From NCBI RefSeq assembly GCF_013346935.1, contig NZ_JAAEEB010000009.1, positions 1-64,000 of the forward strand: 64,000 nucleotides of DNA. Reading direction: 5' to 3'. Under the pieces are notes generated by a model that saw only the letters and a program-made list of their open reading frames with translations, did no database searches and had not been told where the DNA came from. Origin of the DNA: Lactobacillus melliventris (GTDB taxonomy: Bacteria > Bacillota > Bacilli > Lactobacillales > Lactobacillaceae). Below are positions 25,590 to 35,443 of this stretch, one piece after another. The translations under genes and the position numbers were made by a program. Each line of letters opens with the position of its first letter. The stretch's first letter is position 1.

Positions 25590-28265
25590 TTACTTAGCAT
25601 CAAACCAATTGTGACCATAACCAGAATCAGCTACAAGAGGAATATCAAGTCTCACAGCAGACTGCATAACTTCTGGCACAATCTTTTTAATAGTTTCTAA
25701 TTCATCTTTTGGTACATCAAAAATCAATTCATCATGAACTTGAACCACCATCTTAGTTTTAAGATGCATCTCATCCAATTTTTTCTGCATATTAATCATC
25801 GCAATCTTGATAATATCTGCAGCTGAACCTTGAATTGGTGAGTTAATCGCAGTTCTTTCCGCAAATGACCGCACATTATAATTCTTGGCATGAATATCAG
25901 GTAAATAGCGCCTTCTGTGCATAATTGTTTCGGCATAGCCTTTTTCACGGGCAACTTGAACTGCCTTATCCATATAATCCTTAATTTGCGGATATTGTTC
26001 AAAGTAATTATCAATAAATTCCTTAGCTTGTTTGCGGCTGATATTGAGATTTTTAGATAAGCCATAATCAGAAATACCATAGACAATACCGAAGTTTACC
26101 GCTTTTGCTCTGCGACGCATTAACGGCGTAACGTCAGAAGTTGATTTCAGATGAAAAATTTTCATAGCCGTATGAGCGTGGATGTCATAACCCGTTCTGA
26201 AAGCTTCCTGCATTTGTTCGTCACCGGAAACCTGTGCCAAGACTCGTAATTCAATTTGAGAATAGTCACAAGAGAAAATGTAGCCATCTGGTTCACTTGG
26301 CACAAAGGCTTTTCTAATTTGTTTTCCTTCTTCCGTTCTGGTGGGAATATTTTGTAAGTTAGGATCAACTGAGGACAAACGACCAGTAGCAGTCAATGTT
26401 TGTAAATACCTGGTATGAATCCGACCGTCTTTTTGGATAACATCCAGTAAGCCATTGACGTAAGTTGACTGGATTTTAGCAATTTGCCGGTAAGTCAAAA
26501 TTTGATCAATAATCGGGTTTTCATCTTTTAACTGATTCAAAACATCAACTGAAGTCGAATAACCGGTTTTAGTCTTTTTAACAGGCTTTAAGCCCATTTT
26601 TTCAAACAAAATATGACCTAATTGTTTAGGTGAATTAATATTAAATTCTTCACCGGCTTCATCATAAATTTGCTTTTCCATTTTCTTAAGGTCAACCGCA
26701 AATTCATCTTGGAGCTGCGTTAAGGTATCAGCTTGGACTTTGATACCGTTTATTTCCATGACAGACAAAACCCGCGCAACCGGTATTTCAATGTTGGCAA
26801 AAAGGTCGTCCTGCTCATGTTCTTTTAGTTTAGCCAGCAGAGTATCTTTTAAGTTTGCGATTGCTTCAATTTTGCCAGCCAAATGGTTGAACAACACCCG
26901 ATCGTCCTCTGGAATATGGACGCTTTTACCTTTGCCGTAAACATCATAATCGCTTTTAACCGAATTATCACCATACATGCGACAAATTTCACCCATGTCG
27001 TCAGAATTATTTTCGTTATTGATTAAATATGAAGCAAGTAGCATATCATAATCAATAGAGCGAGCATGAATACCCAATCGGTTTAAACCAACTGTAGTTC
27101 GTTTTAAGTCAAACACATTTTTAGTAATTTGCTTATTTTCCAGAATATTCTTAAGTTGCGGCTTTTTTAACAGGTCAACATTGCGACTCACATATATTTG
27201 CTTATCTATCTTAATGGCAAAGCCAACAAATTGCGCTAAATGATAATTGGCACCCAACATTCCTAAGTAAAAAGTAATAGTTTGGCCAGCTTTAACTGCA
27301 AAATTATTAATATCATTTTCTTCAAGCGCTATAAAAGCAACTGCTTTATTATTTTGTGCGGGTTGTTCTTTTGGCTGAGCAGCGTTTTCAGGGTTTAACT
27401 GGCTCAAAAACTTACGGAAATTCATTTTTTCATAGAATCTGCGCAATTTTTGATAATCGACTGCACGCCTTTTTACATCAGCAATCCCAATGGTTAACGG
27501 GGTATTACGATCAATTGTCGCCAGCTTTTTACCCAGTAGAGCCTTATCTTTATCATTAATCAGGTTTTCCTTCATTTTAGAGGGCTTCATATCATCTATA
27601 TGATCATATAAATTTTCTACTGAGCCATATTCCTGGATAAGTTGCGAAGCTTTTTTGGGTCCTATTTTAGTAACACCAGGATAATTATCAGAATTATCAC
27701 CCATTAATGCTTTCATATCAATGAATTCAGTTGGAGTAACACCATTAACTTCTTTCATGTGTTCAGGGGTATAAGCTTCCAAGTTTAAAACCCCTGATTT
27801 AGTAACCATCACAGTGGTTTGAGGAGATGCCAGCTGCGTCAAGTCCTTGTCGCCCGTAACAACCGTGACTTTAAAACCCTCTTTTTCTCCAATATTTACA
27901 AAAGTACCAATAATGTCATCAGCTTCATAGTTATCAAGCTCATATGTAGACAAGCCCAAATCATGCAAAAGTTCCTGAATGTACGGCAGCTGTTCAGATA
28001 ATTCTGATGGGGTCTTTTGTCTGCCACCTTTGTAGTCAGCATACATCTTATTTCTAAAAGTAGTTTTACCTGCATCAAAAGCAACCAAAACATGGTCAGG
28101 TTCAACGTCATTCAGCACGACATCAAGCATATTTTTAAATGTATAAATGGCATTTGTGTGCAATCCTTCAGGATTTCTAAAATTTTCAAGTTGGCGGTAT
28201 AGTGCGTAGAAAGCACGAAAGGCAACTGAATTACCATCAATTAAAAGTAATTTTTTATCAGCCAT
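25590..28265 (-). CDS. polA: DNA polymerase I, proofreading domain degenerate
   Basis: Pol I fills repair gaps and removes RNA primers. Residues 1-290 form the 5' nuclease (LLIDGNSVAFRAFYAL, NYEADDIIGT, GDNSDNYPGV). Residues about 315-480 form the 3' exonuclease fold, but the ExoI D-x-E is replaced (FYLGMLGANYHLA) and the ExoIII Y-x3-D is absent, so proofreading is lost, as in several Gram-positive Pol I enzymes. The polymerase domain is intact: DYSQIELRVLA, RRRAKAVNFGIVYG and VQVHDELIF. Length is 891. AAGGAG precedes the ATG. Confidence 0.97.
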   Translation of the reverse strand: MADKKLLLIDGNSVAFRAFYALYRQLENFRNPEGLHTNAIYTFKNMLDVVLNDVEPDHVLVAFDAGKTTFRNKMYADYKGGRQKTPSELSEQLPYIQELLHDLGLSTYELDNYEADDIIGTFVNIGEKEGFKVTVVTGDKDLTQLASPQTTVMVTKSGVLNLEAYTPEHMKEVNGVTPTEFIDMKALMGDNSDNYPGVTKIGPKKASQLIQEYGSVENLYDHIDDMKPSKMKENLINDKDKALLGKKLATIDRNTPLTIGIADVKRRAVDYQKLRRFYEKMNFRKFLSQLNPENAAQPKEQPAQNNKAVAFIALEENDINNFAVKAGQTITFYLGMLGANYHLAQFVGFAIKIDKQIYVSRNVDLLKKPQLKNILENKQITKNVFDLKRTTVGLNRLGIHARSIDYDMLLASYLINNENNSDDMGEICRMYGDNSVKSDYDVYGKGKSVHIPEDDRVLFNHLAGKIEAIANLKDTLLAKLKEHEQDDLFANIEIPVARVLSVMEINGIKVQADTLTQLQDEFAVDLKKMEKQIYDEAGEEFNINSPKQLGHILFEKMGLKPVKKTKTGYSTSVDVLNQLKDENPIIDQILTYRQIAKIQSTYVNGLLDVIQKDGRIHTRYLQTLTATGRLSSVDPNLQNIPTRTEEGKQIRKAFVPSEPDGYIFSCDYSQIELRVLAQVSGDEQMQEAFRTGYDIHAHTAMKIFHLKSTSDVTPLMRRRAKAVNFGIVYGISDYGLSKNLNISRKQAKEFIDNYFEQYPQIKDYMDKAVQVAREKGYAETIMHRRRYLPDIHAKNYNVRSFAERTAINSPIQGSAADIIKIAMINMQKKLDEMHLKTKMVVQVHDELIFDVPKDELETIKKIVPEVMQSAVRLDIPLVADSGYGHNWFDAK

Positions 28266-28388
28266 TTGATCTCCTTAAATTTAAACCAAGTTTCTTTATT
28301 CAACTACCATTTTAACAGTTTTTCCATTCATCTTGCATAATACCGATTTCCCTGAACCTTATGACATGTAAAAACTGTTATATAAAGC

Positions 28389-28418
28389 AAAAAGATCAAG
28401 TCTTGAAACTCGATCTTA
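28389..28418 (-). terminator. Terminator after murC
   Basis: Arms AAGATCGAG and CTTGATCTT (one G-T pair) with a loop of about 8 bases are followed by TTTTTG on the minus strand, 10 bp after the murC stop. It closes the ecsA-to-murC series before polA. Confidence 0.85.
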
Positions 28419-28428
28419 ATAACTTAAT

Positions 28429-29742
28429 TTATTTTAGTAATTTTTCTAAAGCATCTTCGTATTTCTGGATATCGCCTGCGCCCATGAAAACAATGACACT
28501 GTCTTTGTTCTGCGTTAGGTCAGCAATATTATCAAGATCAATCACTTCAGAGCCAGGAATTTCGGCTACTAAATCACTACTTGAAATATCTCCATTTGCC
28601 TCTCTTGCGGAAGCATAAATGGGAGTAATGTATGCTTTATCCACTCCGCGCAAAATTTCTGCAAAATCTTGCGCATATTTCTTCGTTCTGGAAAAAGTAT
28701 GTGGTTGGAATACGACAACTAGTTTTTTATGAGGAAACTTTTGCCTAGCAGCCTGAATTGTCGCACGCATTTCAGTTGGATGATGGGCGTAATCATCAAT
28801 GATATTAATATCTTTAAAGTCTTTTTCAGAAAAGCGTCGTTTGGCCCCCTGATAAGTAAGTAAACCTTTTTGAATATCTCTAAGAGGAATATTTTCGGTA
28901 TAAGCAACTGCTATTACGGCCGTAGCATTCAAAATATTATGATCGCCAAAAAGATGAATTGTAAATTCACCTATCTTCTTTCCCTGTCTCAAAACCGTAA
29001 AACTTGAACCTGCAGTAGTACGGTTGACATCAACCACCTGGAAATCATCATCTTTTTCAAAACCATAAGTGTATTTGGGAACGGCGGAATGCAATTGTCT
29101 TAGTCTGTCATTACCTCCCCACACAAATAGACCTTTTTGAGTTTGATCAGCGGCAGTTTGAAAGGCTGAAGTATAATCTGCCTGGTCTTTAAAATAATCC
29201 GGGTGGTCAAAATCAATGTTGGTCATGATTTGATAATCAGGATGATAAGCCAAGAAATGGCGGCGATATTCATCAGCTTCATAAACAAAAAAGCGTGACC
29301 CTTTAACTCCTTTACCCTCACCATCGCCTATCAGATAAGACGTGGGCGCTGCTTCACCTAAAACGTGAGCTAAAAGACCGGTAGTAGATGTTTTGCCATG
29401 AGTTCCTGAAACACCAATACCAGTATGCATCTTGATTATTTCTTCTACGGTATCAGGATAACTTTGCCAAGTTATATTTTTATCTTCACAAGCTTTAACT
29501 TCAACGTTATCATTTTTAAAAGCATTGCCCTTAATTATGACCTGACCCGAGTCTTTGATATTACTTGCATCAAACTCTGTTACTTTAATTCCTGCTTTTT
29601 CAAGTGGTTCTTGTGTGAAAGTATACTTTTTGATATCACTACCGGCAACATGAAAGCCTAAATCGTTTAACACTAAGGCTAAAGAAGCCATTCCCGTTCC
29701 TTTAATTCCAATAAACCAAATTTGCTTATTTTTATCTAACAT
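28429..29742 (-). CDS. murC: UDP-N-acetylmuramate--L-alanine ligase
   Basis: MurC adds L-alanine to UDP-MurNAc, the first peptide step of peptidoglycan synthesis, in the cytoplasm. The 437-residue protein has an N-terminal UDP-binding fold (GIKGTGMASLALVLNDLG), the ATP-binding P-loop VSGTHGKTSTTGLLAH, the lysine loop region and the C-terminal domain with DDYAHHPTEMRA and FQPHTFSRT. GGAG lies nine bases before the ATG. Confidence 0.97.
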   Translation of the reverse strand: MLDKNKQIWFIGIKGTGMASLALVLNDLGFHVAGSDIKKYTFTQEPLEKAGIKVTEFDASNIKDSGQVIIKGNAFKNDNVEVKACEDKNITWQSYPDTVEEIIKMHTGIGVSGTHGKTSTTGLLAHVLGEAAPTSYLIGDGEGKGVKGSRFFVYEADEYRRHFLAYHPDYQIMTNIDFDHPDYFKDQADYTSAFQTAADQTQKGLFVWGGNDRLRQLHSAVPKYTYGFEKDDDFQVVDVNRTTAGSSFTVLRQGKKIGEFTIHLFGDHNILNATAVIAVAYTENIPLRDIQKGLLTYQGAKRRFSEKDFKDINIIDDYAHHPTEMRATIQAARQKFPHKKLVVVFQPHTFSRTKKYAQDFAEILRGVDKAYITPIYASAREANGDISSSDLVAEIPGSEVIDLDNIADLTQNKDSVIVFMGAGDIQKYEDALEKLLK

Positions 29743-29854
29743 TTCCCAAGCTCCATATTTTTTATCATTGTTTCTTATTTTACCATTTCTAACGAAAAAA
29801 GAGCAGAATCATTGAAAAGCCATGAAAAATCATAATCTTACTTTGCATTACTAA

Positions 29855-29890
29855 AAAAGGACTCTACCAATAACTTGATAAAGTCCTTTA
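29855..29890 (-). terminator. Terminator after ytpR
   Basis: AAAGGACT and AGTCCTTT arms enclose a loop of about 17 bases and are followed by a T run on the minus strand. It lies directly after the ytpR stop and separates it from murC. Confidence 0.8.
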
Positions 29891-29893
29891 ATC

Positions 29894-30541
29894 TTATAAT
29901 TTAATCTGCCCGCTTGCCAAAAGTTCATCACATTTTTCAGGATCAAAGGCCTCTCCCACAGCAAAATCGTCTGGAACTACTAAAATTCCTCGTTTTTGTG
30001 GTGCGTGGGGCAACCCTAGTTCTCGTGCTGAACAGATCATCCCATAAGAATCCACATGGCGCAGCTGACCCGGCCAAATCATTTGACCATTTGGCATCAA
30101 GGTGCCAGGTAAGGCAACTACTACTTTTTGTCCTTGAGCAATGTTAGGTGCACCACAGACGATTTGCTGTTCCTCACCATGGCCAACATCAACAGTGGTC
30201 ACATGCAAGTGATCAGAGTCAGGATGTTTTTCACAGCTTTTCACATAGCCGTAAACCAGCGTTGGTTTACCATAAGCAAGTTGATCATTAAAACCAACTT
30301 CTGCCAACTTTTTATTTAATGCTGCTAAATCGTCATTAGTCAACTTGACTTGGCCGTCTGCTAGTTTGTCATAATCAATTACCTGGTCGACATTGAAGAA
30401 ATTATATCCGGTCACATTACCTTCTTCATCAGTAATACGTGTGACATCACCTTTTTCTTCATACTCACTTTTGCCCTTATCCTGACCTAAAATCACAATT
30501 AAGGTATTGGGGTAGCTGCGTTTATTAATACTAGTAATCAT
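29894..30541 (-). CDS. ytpR: YtpR-family tRNA-binding protein
   Basis: This 215-residue protein joins an N-terminal DUF4479 domain (about 1-90) to a C-terminal EMAP-type tRNA-binding OB fold (about 95-205: YGYVKSCEKHPDSDHLHVTTVDVG, IVCGAPNIAQGQKVVVALPG, YGMICSARELGL). The OB fold closely resembles that of PheT in this window. The role is not established; it may help tRNA handling. AAGAGG precedes the ATG. It sits in the conserved ytpP-ytpR neighbourhood. Confidence 0.92.
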   Translation of the reverse strand: MITSINKRSYPNTLIVILGQDKGKSEYEEKGDVTRITDEEGNVTGYNFFNVDQVIDYDKLADGQVKLTNDDLAALNKKLAEVGFNDQLAYGKPTLVYGYVKSCEKHPDSDHLHVTTVDVGHGEEQQIVCGAPNIAQGQKVVVALPGTLMPNGQMIWPGQLRHVDSYGMICSARELGLPHAPQKRGILVVPDDFAVGEAFDPEKCDELLASGQIKL

Positions 30542-30562
30542 GAATCAATTATCCTCTTTCAC

Positions 30563-30883
30563 TTAGTCCAGTGACCGCAAAAAGCTCTCAACTTCTTCTT
30601 TAGTTTTACGGTCCTTATTAACTAGTCTACCAATTTCTTTACCATCTTGGTAGACCACAAATGAAGGAATACCCATGATATTCATTTCTTTAGCTACATC
30701 TACAGAACCGTCACGGTCAATTTGATAAAATTTACTGTCAGAAAAATCTTTTTCAATCTCCGGCATAAACGGATCCAAAAAGCGGCAATCTGGACACCAA
30801 CCAGCAGAAAATTCCAAAACCACACGACCATTTTTGGTAATATCATCTAATTTTTCTTGATCTAATTCTTTTATTTGTTCCAT
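30563..30883 (-). CDS. ytpP: Thioredoxin-like protein YtpP
   Basis: This is a 106-residue thioredoxin fold protein with active site WCPDC, a variant of the usual WCGPC, followed by the cis-Pro loop MGIPSFVVY. It probably reduces or isomerises cytoplasmic disulfides. The start is the ATG at 30883, with GAGAGG upstream; an in-frame TTG six codons earlier overlaps that site. The position between trmB and ytpR matches B. subtilis ytpP. Confidence 0.9.
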   Translation of the reverse strand: MEQIKELDQEKLDDITKNGRVVLEFSAGWCPDCRFLDPFMPEIEKDFSDSKFYQIDRDGSVDVAKEMNIMGIPSFVVYQDGKEIGRLVNKDRKTKEEVESFLRSLD

Positions 30884-30914
30884 TTTGAAAAAACCTCTCA
30901 ATCCTTATTATTAC

Positions 30915-31574
30915 TTATTTTACCCCAAAATCAGCATGCAAGGCATAAATTGGGTTACCTTGGCTGGCAAATTTGTGCTCATACTCGGTTTCAATATTTG
31001 AAGTTAAAATATCTTCTTTCTCATTATGCAGATCCACTGTAACAAAATCAAAATGCATCCCATAATTATTCATACTTTGAAGAGAATAAGCAAAAAGACC
31101 TGCATTATCTGTTTTAAACTGTATCTGACCATTTTCTTGTAAAACGGTTTGGTATTTTTGTAAAAAAGTCTTATAGGTTAACCTTCTCTTTTCGTGCCTG
31201 GTTTTAGGCCACGGGTCACTAAAATTTAGGTAAATGGTATTTGCACTATGTTTTTTAAAAAAGCAATCAATATTAGCAGCATCTGCGCATAAAATTTGTA
31301 AATTAGGCAAATTTTGAGCTAGTTTTGACCGTAAAATAATTCCAGCTGCGGTCATCTGCAGTTCAAGAGCAACGAAATTTTTTTCAGGGTGCTTTTCAGC
31401 CATTGTAGTAATAAATTTTCCTTTACCCGGACCAACTTCAATTTCTAATGGTTTTGAAATGTCAGCAAACCGCTTTGACCAATCAATCTTTTGGGTTGGA
31501 TCTGGACGATCTATCACACTTTCTGGATGCTCTTGCACAAGTTTTACAGCCCACGGTTTGTTACGTAGTCTCAT
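30915..31574 (-). CDS. trmB: tRNA (guanine-N7-)-methyltransferase
   Basis: TrmB methylates G46 of tRNAs using S-adenosylmethionine. The 219-residue protein has the SAM site IEVGPGKGKFITTMA, the acidic ALELQM, and the catalytic NFSDPWPKTRHEKRRLTY. It begins 5 bp after the ecsB stop, with AGGAAG upstream. YtpP and YtpR follow. Confidence 0.96.
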   Translation of the reverse strand: MRLRNKPWAVKLVQEHPESVIDRPDPTQKIDWSKRFADISKPLEIEVGPGKGKFITTMAEKHPEKNFVALELQMTAAGIILRSKLAQNLPNLQILCADAANIDCFFKKHSANTIYLNFSDPWPKTRHEKRRLTYKTFLQKYQTVLQENGQIQFKTDNAGLFAYSLQSMNNYGMHFDFVTVDLHNEKEDILTSNIETEYEHKFASQGNPIYALHADFGVK

Positions 31575-31578
31575 TTAT

Positions 31579-32778
31579 TTACAACTTCCTTTTCTTTACT
31601 TTTGCTGGTAAGTATAACCTTAATACCGCGTAACTGAAAACAACTAAAATCCCCATTGCTTCAAACAAGTGCAAACTAATAGGCAGTGTAATCAGCCATG
31701 AAATGCTAATAATCAACCATTGTACCAACATTATCCCAGTAAGTGCAGAAACTAAGTCTAAGCCCCGTTTAGTGCGCGCGATAGGATAAACACGATACAT
31801 GACATTGCTGTCAAATTCATCAACCATCGGTACTAATTGGTAAATAGTTAAGAATACTACTAAGCAGGACAAGCCTAATGCCCAAAGCCAATTCTGCACT
31901 AACCACGAAATTAGAATTGCAAAAGCAGTCATTCTAACTACTAGATTAATGTTTTCCGGATTGCGCAGAACTGAGCGCCTATACAAAAACTTATTAGGAT
32001 TTTCCCTTGCCAAATTTTGAGGTAATAAAAAGTCCAAATATTTCCGTCTTTTAATATTAGTTTGCCTTTCCTTAACATCGGTGAACATACTAAAAGCGTT
32101 ATAAACAACGTTTTTACGTTTTTCTTCTTGCTCGATGGCAAATTGCCAGTCAAAAAGTGCTGCATGTTGCGGTTTTAAAATAAAAATGATTACAATAATT
32201 AACAGCAAACCAGCAATAAATATCATACTTTTTGGTTTAAACATTCCCAAAATGAATAAAAGCAGTAAGAAAATATTCAAAATTGAGATAGAAATTTTAC
32301 GGTTAAAAAATAAATTATATTCCATAATTTTCAGCTGCATCACTTTGGCCAGAAAAACAGCAAAAACCGCGAAAACATAATCTAACGGTTCAATCTTTGC
32401 CTTGATCGTGGCAAAAGGAAATATAATTCCCGCCATTAAAACTAAGCAAATTGTAGGTACAATCAAGCTGTAATTTAGCATTGGCTGCAAATATGATGCT
32501 AAATTTTCATCTTCAGGCAGTAAAAATTGTAAATCAGCTGGTTTTAGCAATGTTACCAGTTTGCCTATTAAAAGTGGCAACCACAGCAAAACACCAACTA
32601 GGGGACGGTAATACCACAGATTTTCAGGCATAGTCTTCATTGCCTGTGCATACCAGAACATGAGTGCTCCAAAAAGAAAAATCAGAGCTAGGATAAAGAA
32701 ATCATTAAAAACCAATACTAGGTATTTCAAAGACTGGCGCAAGTTTTCCTGCAGCCTTCTTTTAGCCAAATCACGCAT
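31579..32778 (-). CDS. ecsB: ABC transporter permease EcsB
   Basis: This is the membrane subunit of the EcsAB transporter, a 399-residue protein with about eight hydrophobic segments and basic cytoplasmic loops (VKERQTNIKRRKYLDFLLP). In B. subtilis EcsAB affects secretion, intramembrane proteolysis and competence; its substrate may be peptide remnants in the membrane. The start overlaps the ecsA stop by eight bases (ATGCGTGA). Confidence 0.9.
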   Translation of the reverse strand: MRDLAKRRLQENLRQSLKYLVLVFNDFFILALIFLFGALMFWYAQAMKTMPENLWYYRPLVGVLLWLPLLIGKLVTLLKPADLQFLLPEDENLASYLQPMLNYSLIVPTICLVLMAGIIFPFATIKAKIEPLDYVFAVFAVFLAKVMQLKIMEYNLFFNRKISISILNIFLLLLFILGMFKPKSMIFIAGLLLIIVIIFILKPQHAALFDWQFAIEQEEKRKNVVYNAFSMFTDVKERQTNIKRRKYLDFLLPQNLARENPNKFLYRRSVLRNPENINLVVRMTAFAILISWLVQNWLWALGLSCLVVFLTIYQLVPMVDEFDSNVMYRVYPIARTKRGLDLVSALTGIMLVQWLIISISWLITLPISLHLFEAMGILVVFSYAVLRLYLPAKVKKRKL

Positions 32779-33511
32779 TTTGTTGCTCCTGACTTAAAAT
32801 TTGGTAAATTTGGTCAAATGAATCTGTCTCCTTTAGGCCATAATGCATGCGAATTTCAGCCAAAGTACCAGCAGTTTGAATTTTGCCATTATTTAAGACC
32901 GCATAACGAGAAACTGCCTGCACACTGTCAGCTAAAATGTGTGTTGACATTAACACCATTTTGCCCTGACCAGCAGCTTCTTTAATCAATTGCACCAAAT
33001 TGGCCACTGCCAACGGATCAAGTCCAGTGAACGGCTCGTCGATTACCAGCAAGTCAGTATTTGCTAAAAACGCTGAAACAATCATTACTTTTTGCTTCAT
33101 ACCCTTTGAAAAATGAATCGGCAGCCAATCTAACTTGTCATCCAGCCTAAACAGCTGTAACAGCTCGTGAGCCTTTGCCCAAGCCTGTTTTTCCTTTAGC
33201 TGGTAACTAAGAATAGTCAGGTCAAGATGCTCTTTTAAAGTCAATTCTGAATATAAAACTGGCGTCTCGGGAATATATGCGACTTGTCTTTTAAATTTAG
33301 TAGGTTCAGCCGTTAAATCAATGCCATTTAGAGTGATTTTCCCTTTTTGCGGTCTGAGTAATCCTAAAATATGTTTAATAGTAGTAGATTTACCAGCACC
33401 ATTTAGGCCAATCACTCCTAAAACTTCCCCGGGTTTTATTTCCAAGTTAATATCTTTTATGACTGGTATACCCGTGTAGCCACCAGTCAAATGCTCAATT
33501 TTTAAAGTCAT
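32771..33511 (-). CDS. ecsA: ABC transporter ATP-binding protein EcsA
   Basis: This is the 246-residue ATPase of EcsAB. Walker A is GLNGAGKSTTIKHILG, the signature HFSKGMKQKVMI (a KG variant), Walker B LLVIDEPFTGLD and the H-loop MSTHI. I start at the ATG at 33511, which has AGGA upstream and precedes the usual first strand; a longer in-frame version from 33544 has no ribosome site. The divergent hit-prsA side is conserved synteny. Confidence 0.95.
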   Translation of the reverse strand: MTLKIEHLTGGYTGIPVIKDINLEIKPGEVLGVIGLNGAGKSTTIKHILGLLRPQKGKITLNGIDLTAEPTKFKRQVAYIPETPVLYSELTLKEHLDLTILSYQLKEKQAWAKAHELLQLFRLDDKLDWLPIHFSKGMKQKVMIVSAFLANTDLLVIDEPFTGLDPLAVANLVQLIKEAAGQGKMVLMSTHILADSVQAVSRYAVLNNGKIQTAGTLAEIRMHYGLKETDSFDQIYQILSQEQQNA

Positions 33512-33601
33512 AATTCCTATCTTTCTTTTAATGAATTTACTCATTTAATATGATAGCATGATATTAAAAGAAACTAAATTTTGAAATGTAGAGGTTTTAA
33601 A

Positions 33602-34033
33602 ATGGAAGATTTAGATAAAGATTGTTTATTTTGTAAAATTATTAAAGGGGAAGCCAGCAGCTACACTGTTTTTGAAAATGACGATGTTAAAGCATTTTTA
33701 GATTTATCCCAGGTTAATCCTGGTCATACTTTGATGGTGCCTAAAAAACACATCACAAACTTTTTTGATTATACCCAGGCAGATGCTCAACGCTATTTAC
33801 AATATATTCCTACCATTGCTAACGCAATTAAAAAATTTGATTCGAGAATCACCGGTATGAATATTAGCAGCAATAATGGTGCCAGTGCAAGTCAAGTAGT
33901 TATGCATTCACATATTCATTTTATTCCGCGATTTGAAGGTGATGGCTTAAAGATTGCCACCCGTAACAATGCGGAAAAATACACTGACGAAGATTATGAA
34001 AAGGTTGCTGCTGCCATTAGAGCACAATTTTAA
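33602..34033 (+). CDS. hit: HIT family hydrolase
   Basis: This 143-residue histidine-triad protein hydrolyses purine nucleotide phosphoramidates and related adenylates. It starts with the zinc-type pair DCLFCKII and ends with the triad HSHIHFIPR. The start is the ATG at 33602, with AGAGG eight bases upstream; an upstream in-frame TTG overlaps that site. It is divergent from ecsA, as in Bacillus. Confidence 0.95.
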   Translation: MEDLDKDCLFCKIIKGEASSYTVFENDDVKAFLDLSQVNPGHTLMVPKKHITNFFDYTQADAQRYLQYIPTIANAIKKFDSRITGMNISSNNGASASQVVMHSHIHFIPRFEGDGLKIATRNNAEKYTDEDYEKVAAAIRAQF

Positions 34034-34042
34034 GGTGACAAG

Positions 34043-34384
34043 ATGAAACGTTTTAGTTTAGGATTGGCTGTAGGTGCTGGCTTTGGCGTGATCCTTTCAC
34101 TGTTCAAAGATCAAAATGGCAACCGCCTGTTTCCACCTGTGCAAAAGCAAGTAAAGTCATTAAAAGAAGATATTAGTGACATTTCTGCTGCAAGTAGTAA
34201 ATTTAAAACTGCTCAGCAAGAATTAAAAAAATCTTTACCGCGAGCAAAGAAAGCTGTTTCTGAATTACAAAACGAAATAGAATATTATCAGATCAGCATT
34301 AATCGTATCGTCGGCAAGCTGAAAGCCAAAACTGCGACAATTAATTCCAATAACGCAACTGAAACTAATAGTTCTAAAAAATAG
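34043..34384 (+). CDS. YhaH/YtxH-like membrane-anchored small protein
   Basis: This is a 113-residue protein with a short glycine-rich hydrophobic N-terminal segment (LGLAVGAGFGVILSLF), then a long charged, probably coiled-coil helix (ISDISAASSKFKTAQQELKK and SELQNEIEYYQ), and a Ser/Asn/Thr-rich tail. The layout and position between hit and prsA match YhaH of Bacillus; the function is unknown. A small AAAGA/TCTTT hairpin with T run follows the stop and may be a weak terminator. Confidence 0.8.
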   Translation: MKRFSLGLAVGAGFGVILSLFKDQNGNRLFPPVQKQVKSLKEDISDISAASSKFKTAQQELKKSLPRAKKAVSELQNEIEYYQISINRIVGKLKAKTATINSNNATETNSSKK

Positions 34385-34498
34385 TAAAGAAACTCTCTTT
34401 TTTGTTTTAAAAAAATAAAAATGAAAACCAGTTTTGCCAGTTTATGTTATATTAGTTGTCGGTGACTTAATTTATTAAGGATGTGGAGAATTTATTTT

Positions 34499-35398
34499 AT
34501 GAAAAAATATATTAAAAAAGCTGCAGCTGTGATTGCCGTAGCCGGTATGGCATTATCAACAGCTGCTTGTTCTAATGGTGGCAAAACTGTTGCTTCTTAT
34601 AAAGGCGGCAAGATTACCCAGCAAGAGTATTATGATGATATGAAAAAATCTCAGGCTGGTAAAACCGCTTTGGCAAATATGATTATTAATCGTGTTTTAG
34701 AGCAACAATATGGCAATAAGGTTTCAAAAAAGCAAGTTGATAAACAATATAGCAACTATAAGAAACAATATGGTAGTCAGTTTGATGCCGTTTTGCAACA
34801 AAATGGTATGACTACTGCAAGTTTCAAGCAAAACCTAAAAACAAACTTGCTGACCGAAGCCGCCTTGAAAGATATTAAAAAGATCTCAAAGAGCCAAGAA
34901 GAAAAAGCCTGGAAAGCATATCAGCCTAAAGTTACAGTGCAACACATATTAGTTTCTAAGAAATCTAAAGCCGAAGAAATTACTAAAGAATTAAAGAATG
35001 GTAAAAGCTTCAAGAGCCTAGTTAAAAAGTATTCTTTAGATACTGGAACCAAAAGTAATGAAGGTAAACTGCCAGCATTTGATTCCACTGATACTAGTTT
35101 AGATCCTGCTTTTAAAAATGCAGCATTTAAGCTAAAGACCGGTGAAACTACGAAGAGCCCCGTTAAATCTCAATCAGGCTACCACGTAATTAGAATGATT
35201 AAACACCCTGCCAAAGGTTCTTTTGCTTCACATAAAAAAGAAATTGATGATCAAATTTATCAATCAATGTCTCAAGATCAACAAACCATGCATGACGTCC
35301 TTGCCAAGGTTATTAAAAAGGCGGGAGTCAACATAAAGGATAATGATCTTAAAGATGTTTTAGCTGCATATGTTTCTACTTCTACTAATAAGAAGTAA
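34499..35398 (+). CDS. prsA: Foldase lipoprotein PrsA
   Basis: PrsA is a membrane-anchored peptidyl-prolyl isomerase that helps secreted proteins fold outside the membrane. The signal peptide ends in the lipobox STAAC near residue 22-24. The parvulin domain spans about 135-230: VQHILVSKKSKAEEI, FKSLVKKYSLDTGT and QSGYHVIRMI. The 299-residue start at 34499 has GGAGA upstream; an ATG six codons earlier overlaps that site. A strong terminator follows. Confidence 0.95.
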   Translation: MKKYIKKAAAVIAVAGMALSTAACSNGGKTVASYKGGKITQQEYYDDMKKSQAGKTALANMIINRVLEQQYGNKVSKKQVDKQYSNYKKQYGSQFDAVLQQNGMTTASFKQNLKTNLLTEAALKDIKKISKSQEEKAWKAYQPKVTVQHILVSKKSKAEEITKELKNGKSFKSLVKKYSLDTGTKSNEGKLPAFDSTDTSLDPAFKNAAFKLKTGETTKSPVKSQSGYHVIRMIKHPAKGSFASHKKEIDDQIYQSMSQDQQTMHDVLAKVIKKAGVNIKDNDLKDVLAAYVSTSTNKK

Positions 35399-35443
35399 TT
35401 AAGACTATAGCAGTTAAGATCGGCTCAATAATGAGAATATAAT

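Noticed and set aside
29894..30541. YtpR considered as a duplicated fragment of pheT
   Set aside because: Only the EMAP-type OB fold is shared; the N-terminal DUF4479 domain and the conserved ytpP-ytpR neighbourhood mark it as an independent family.
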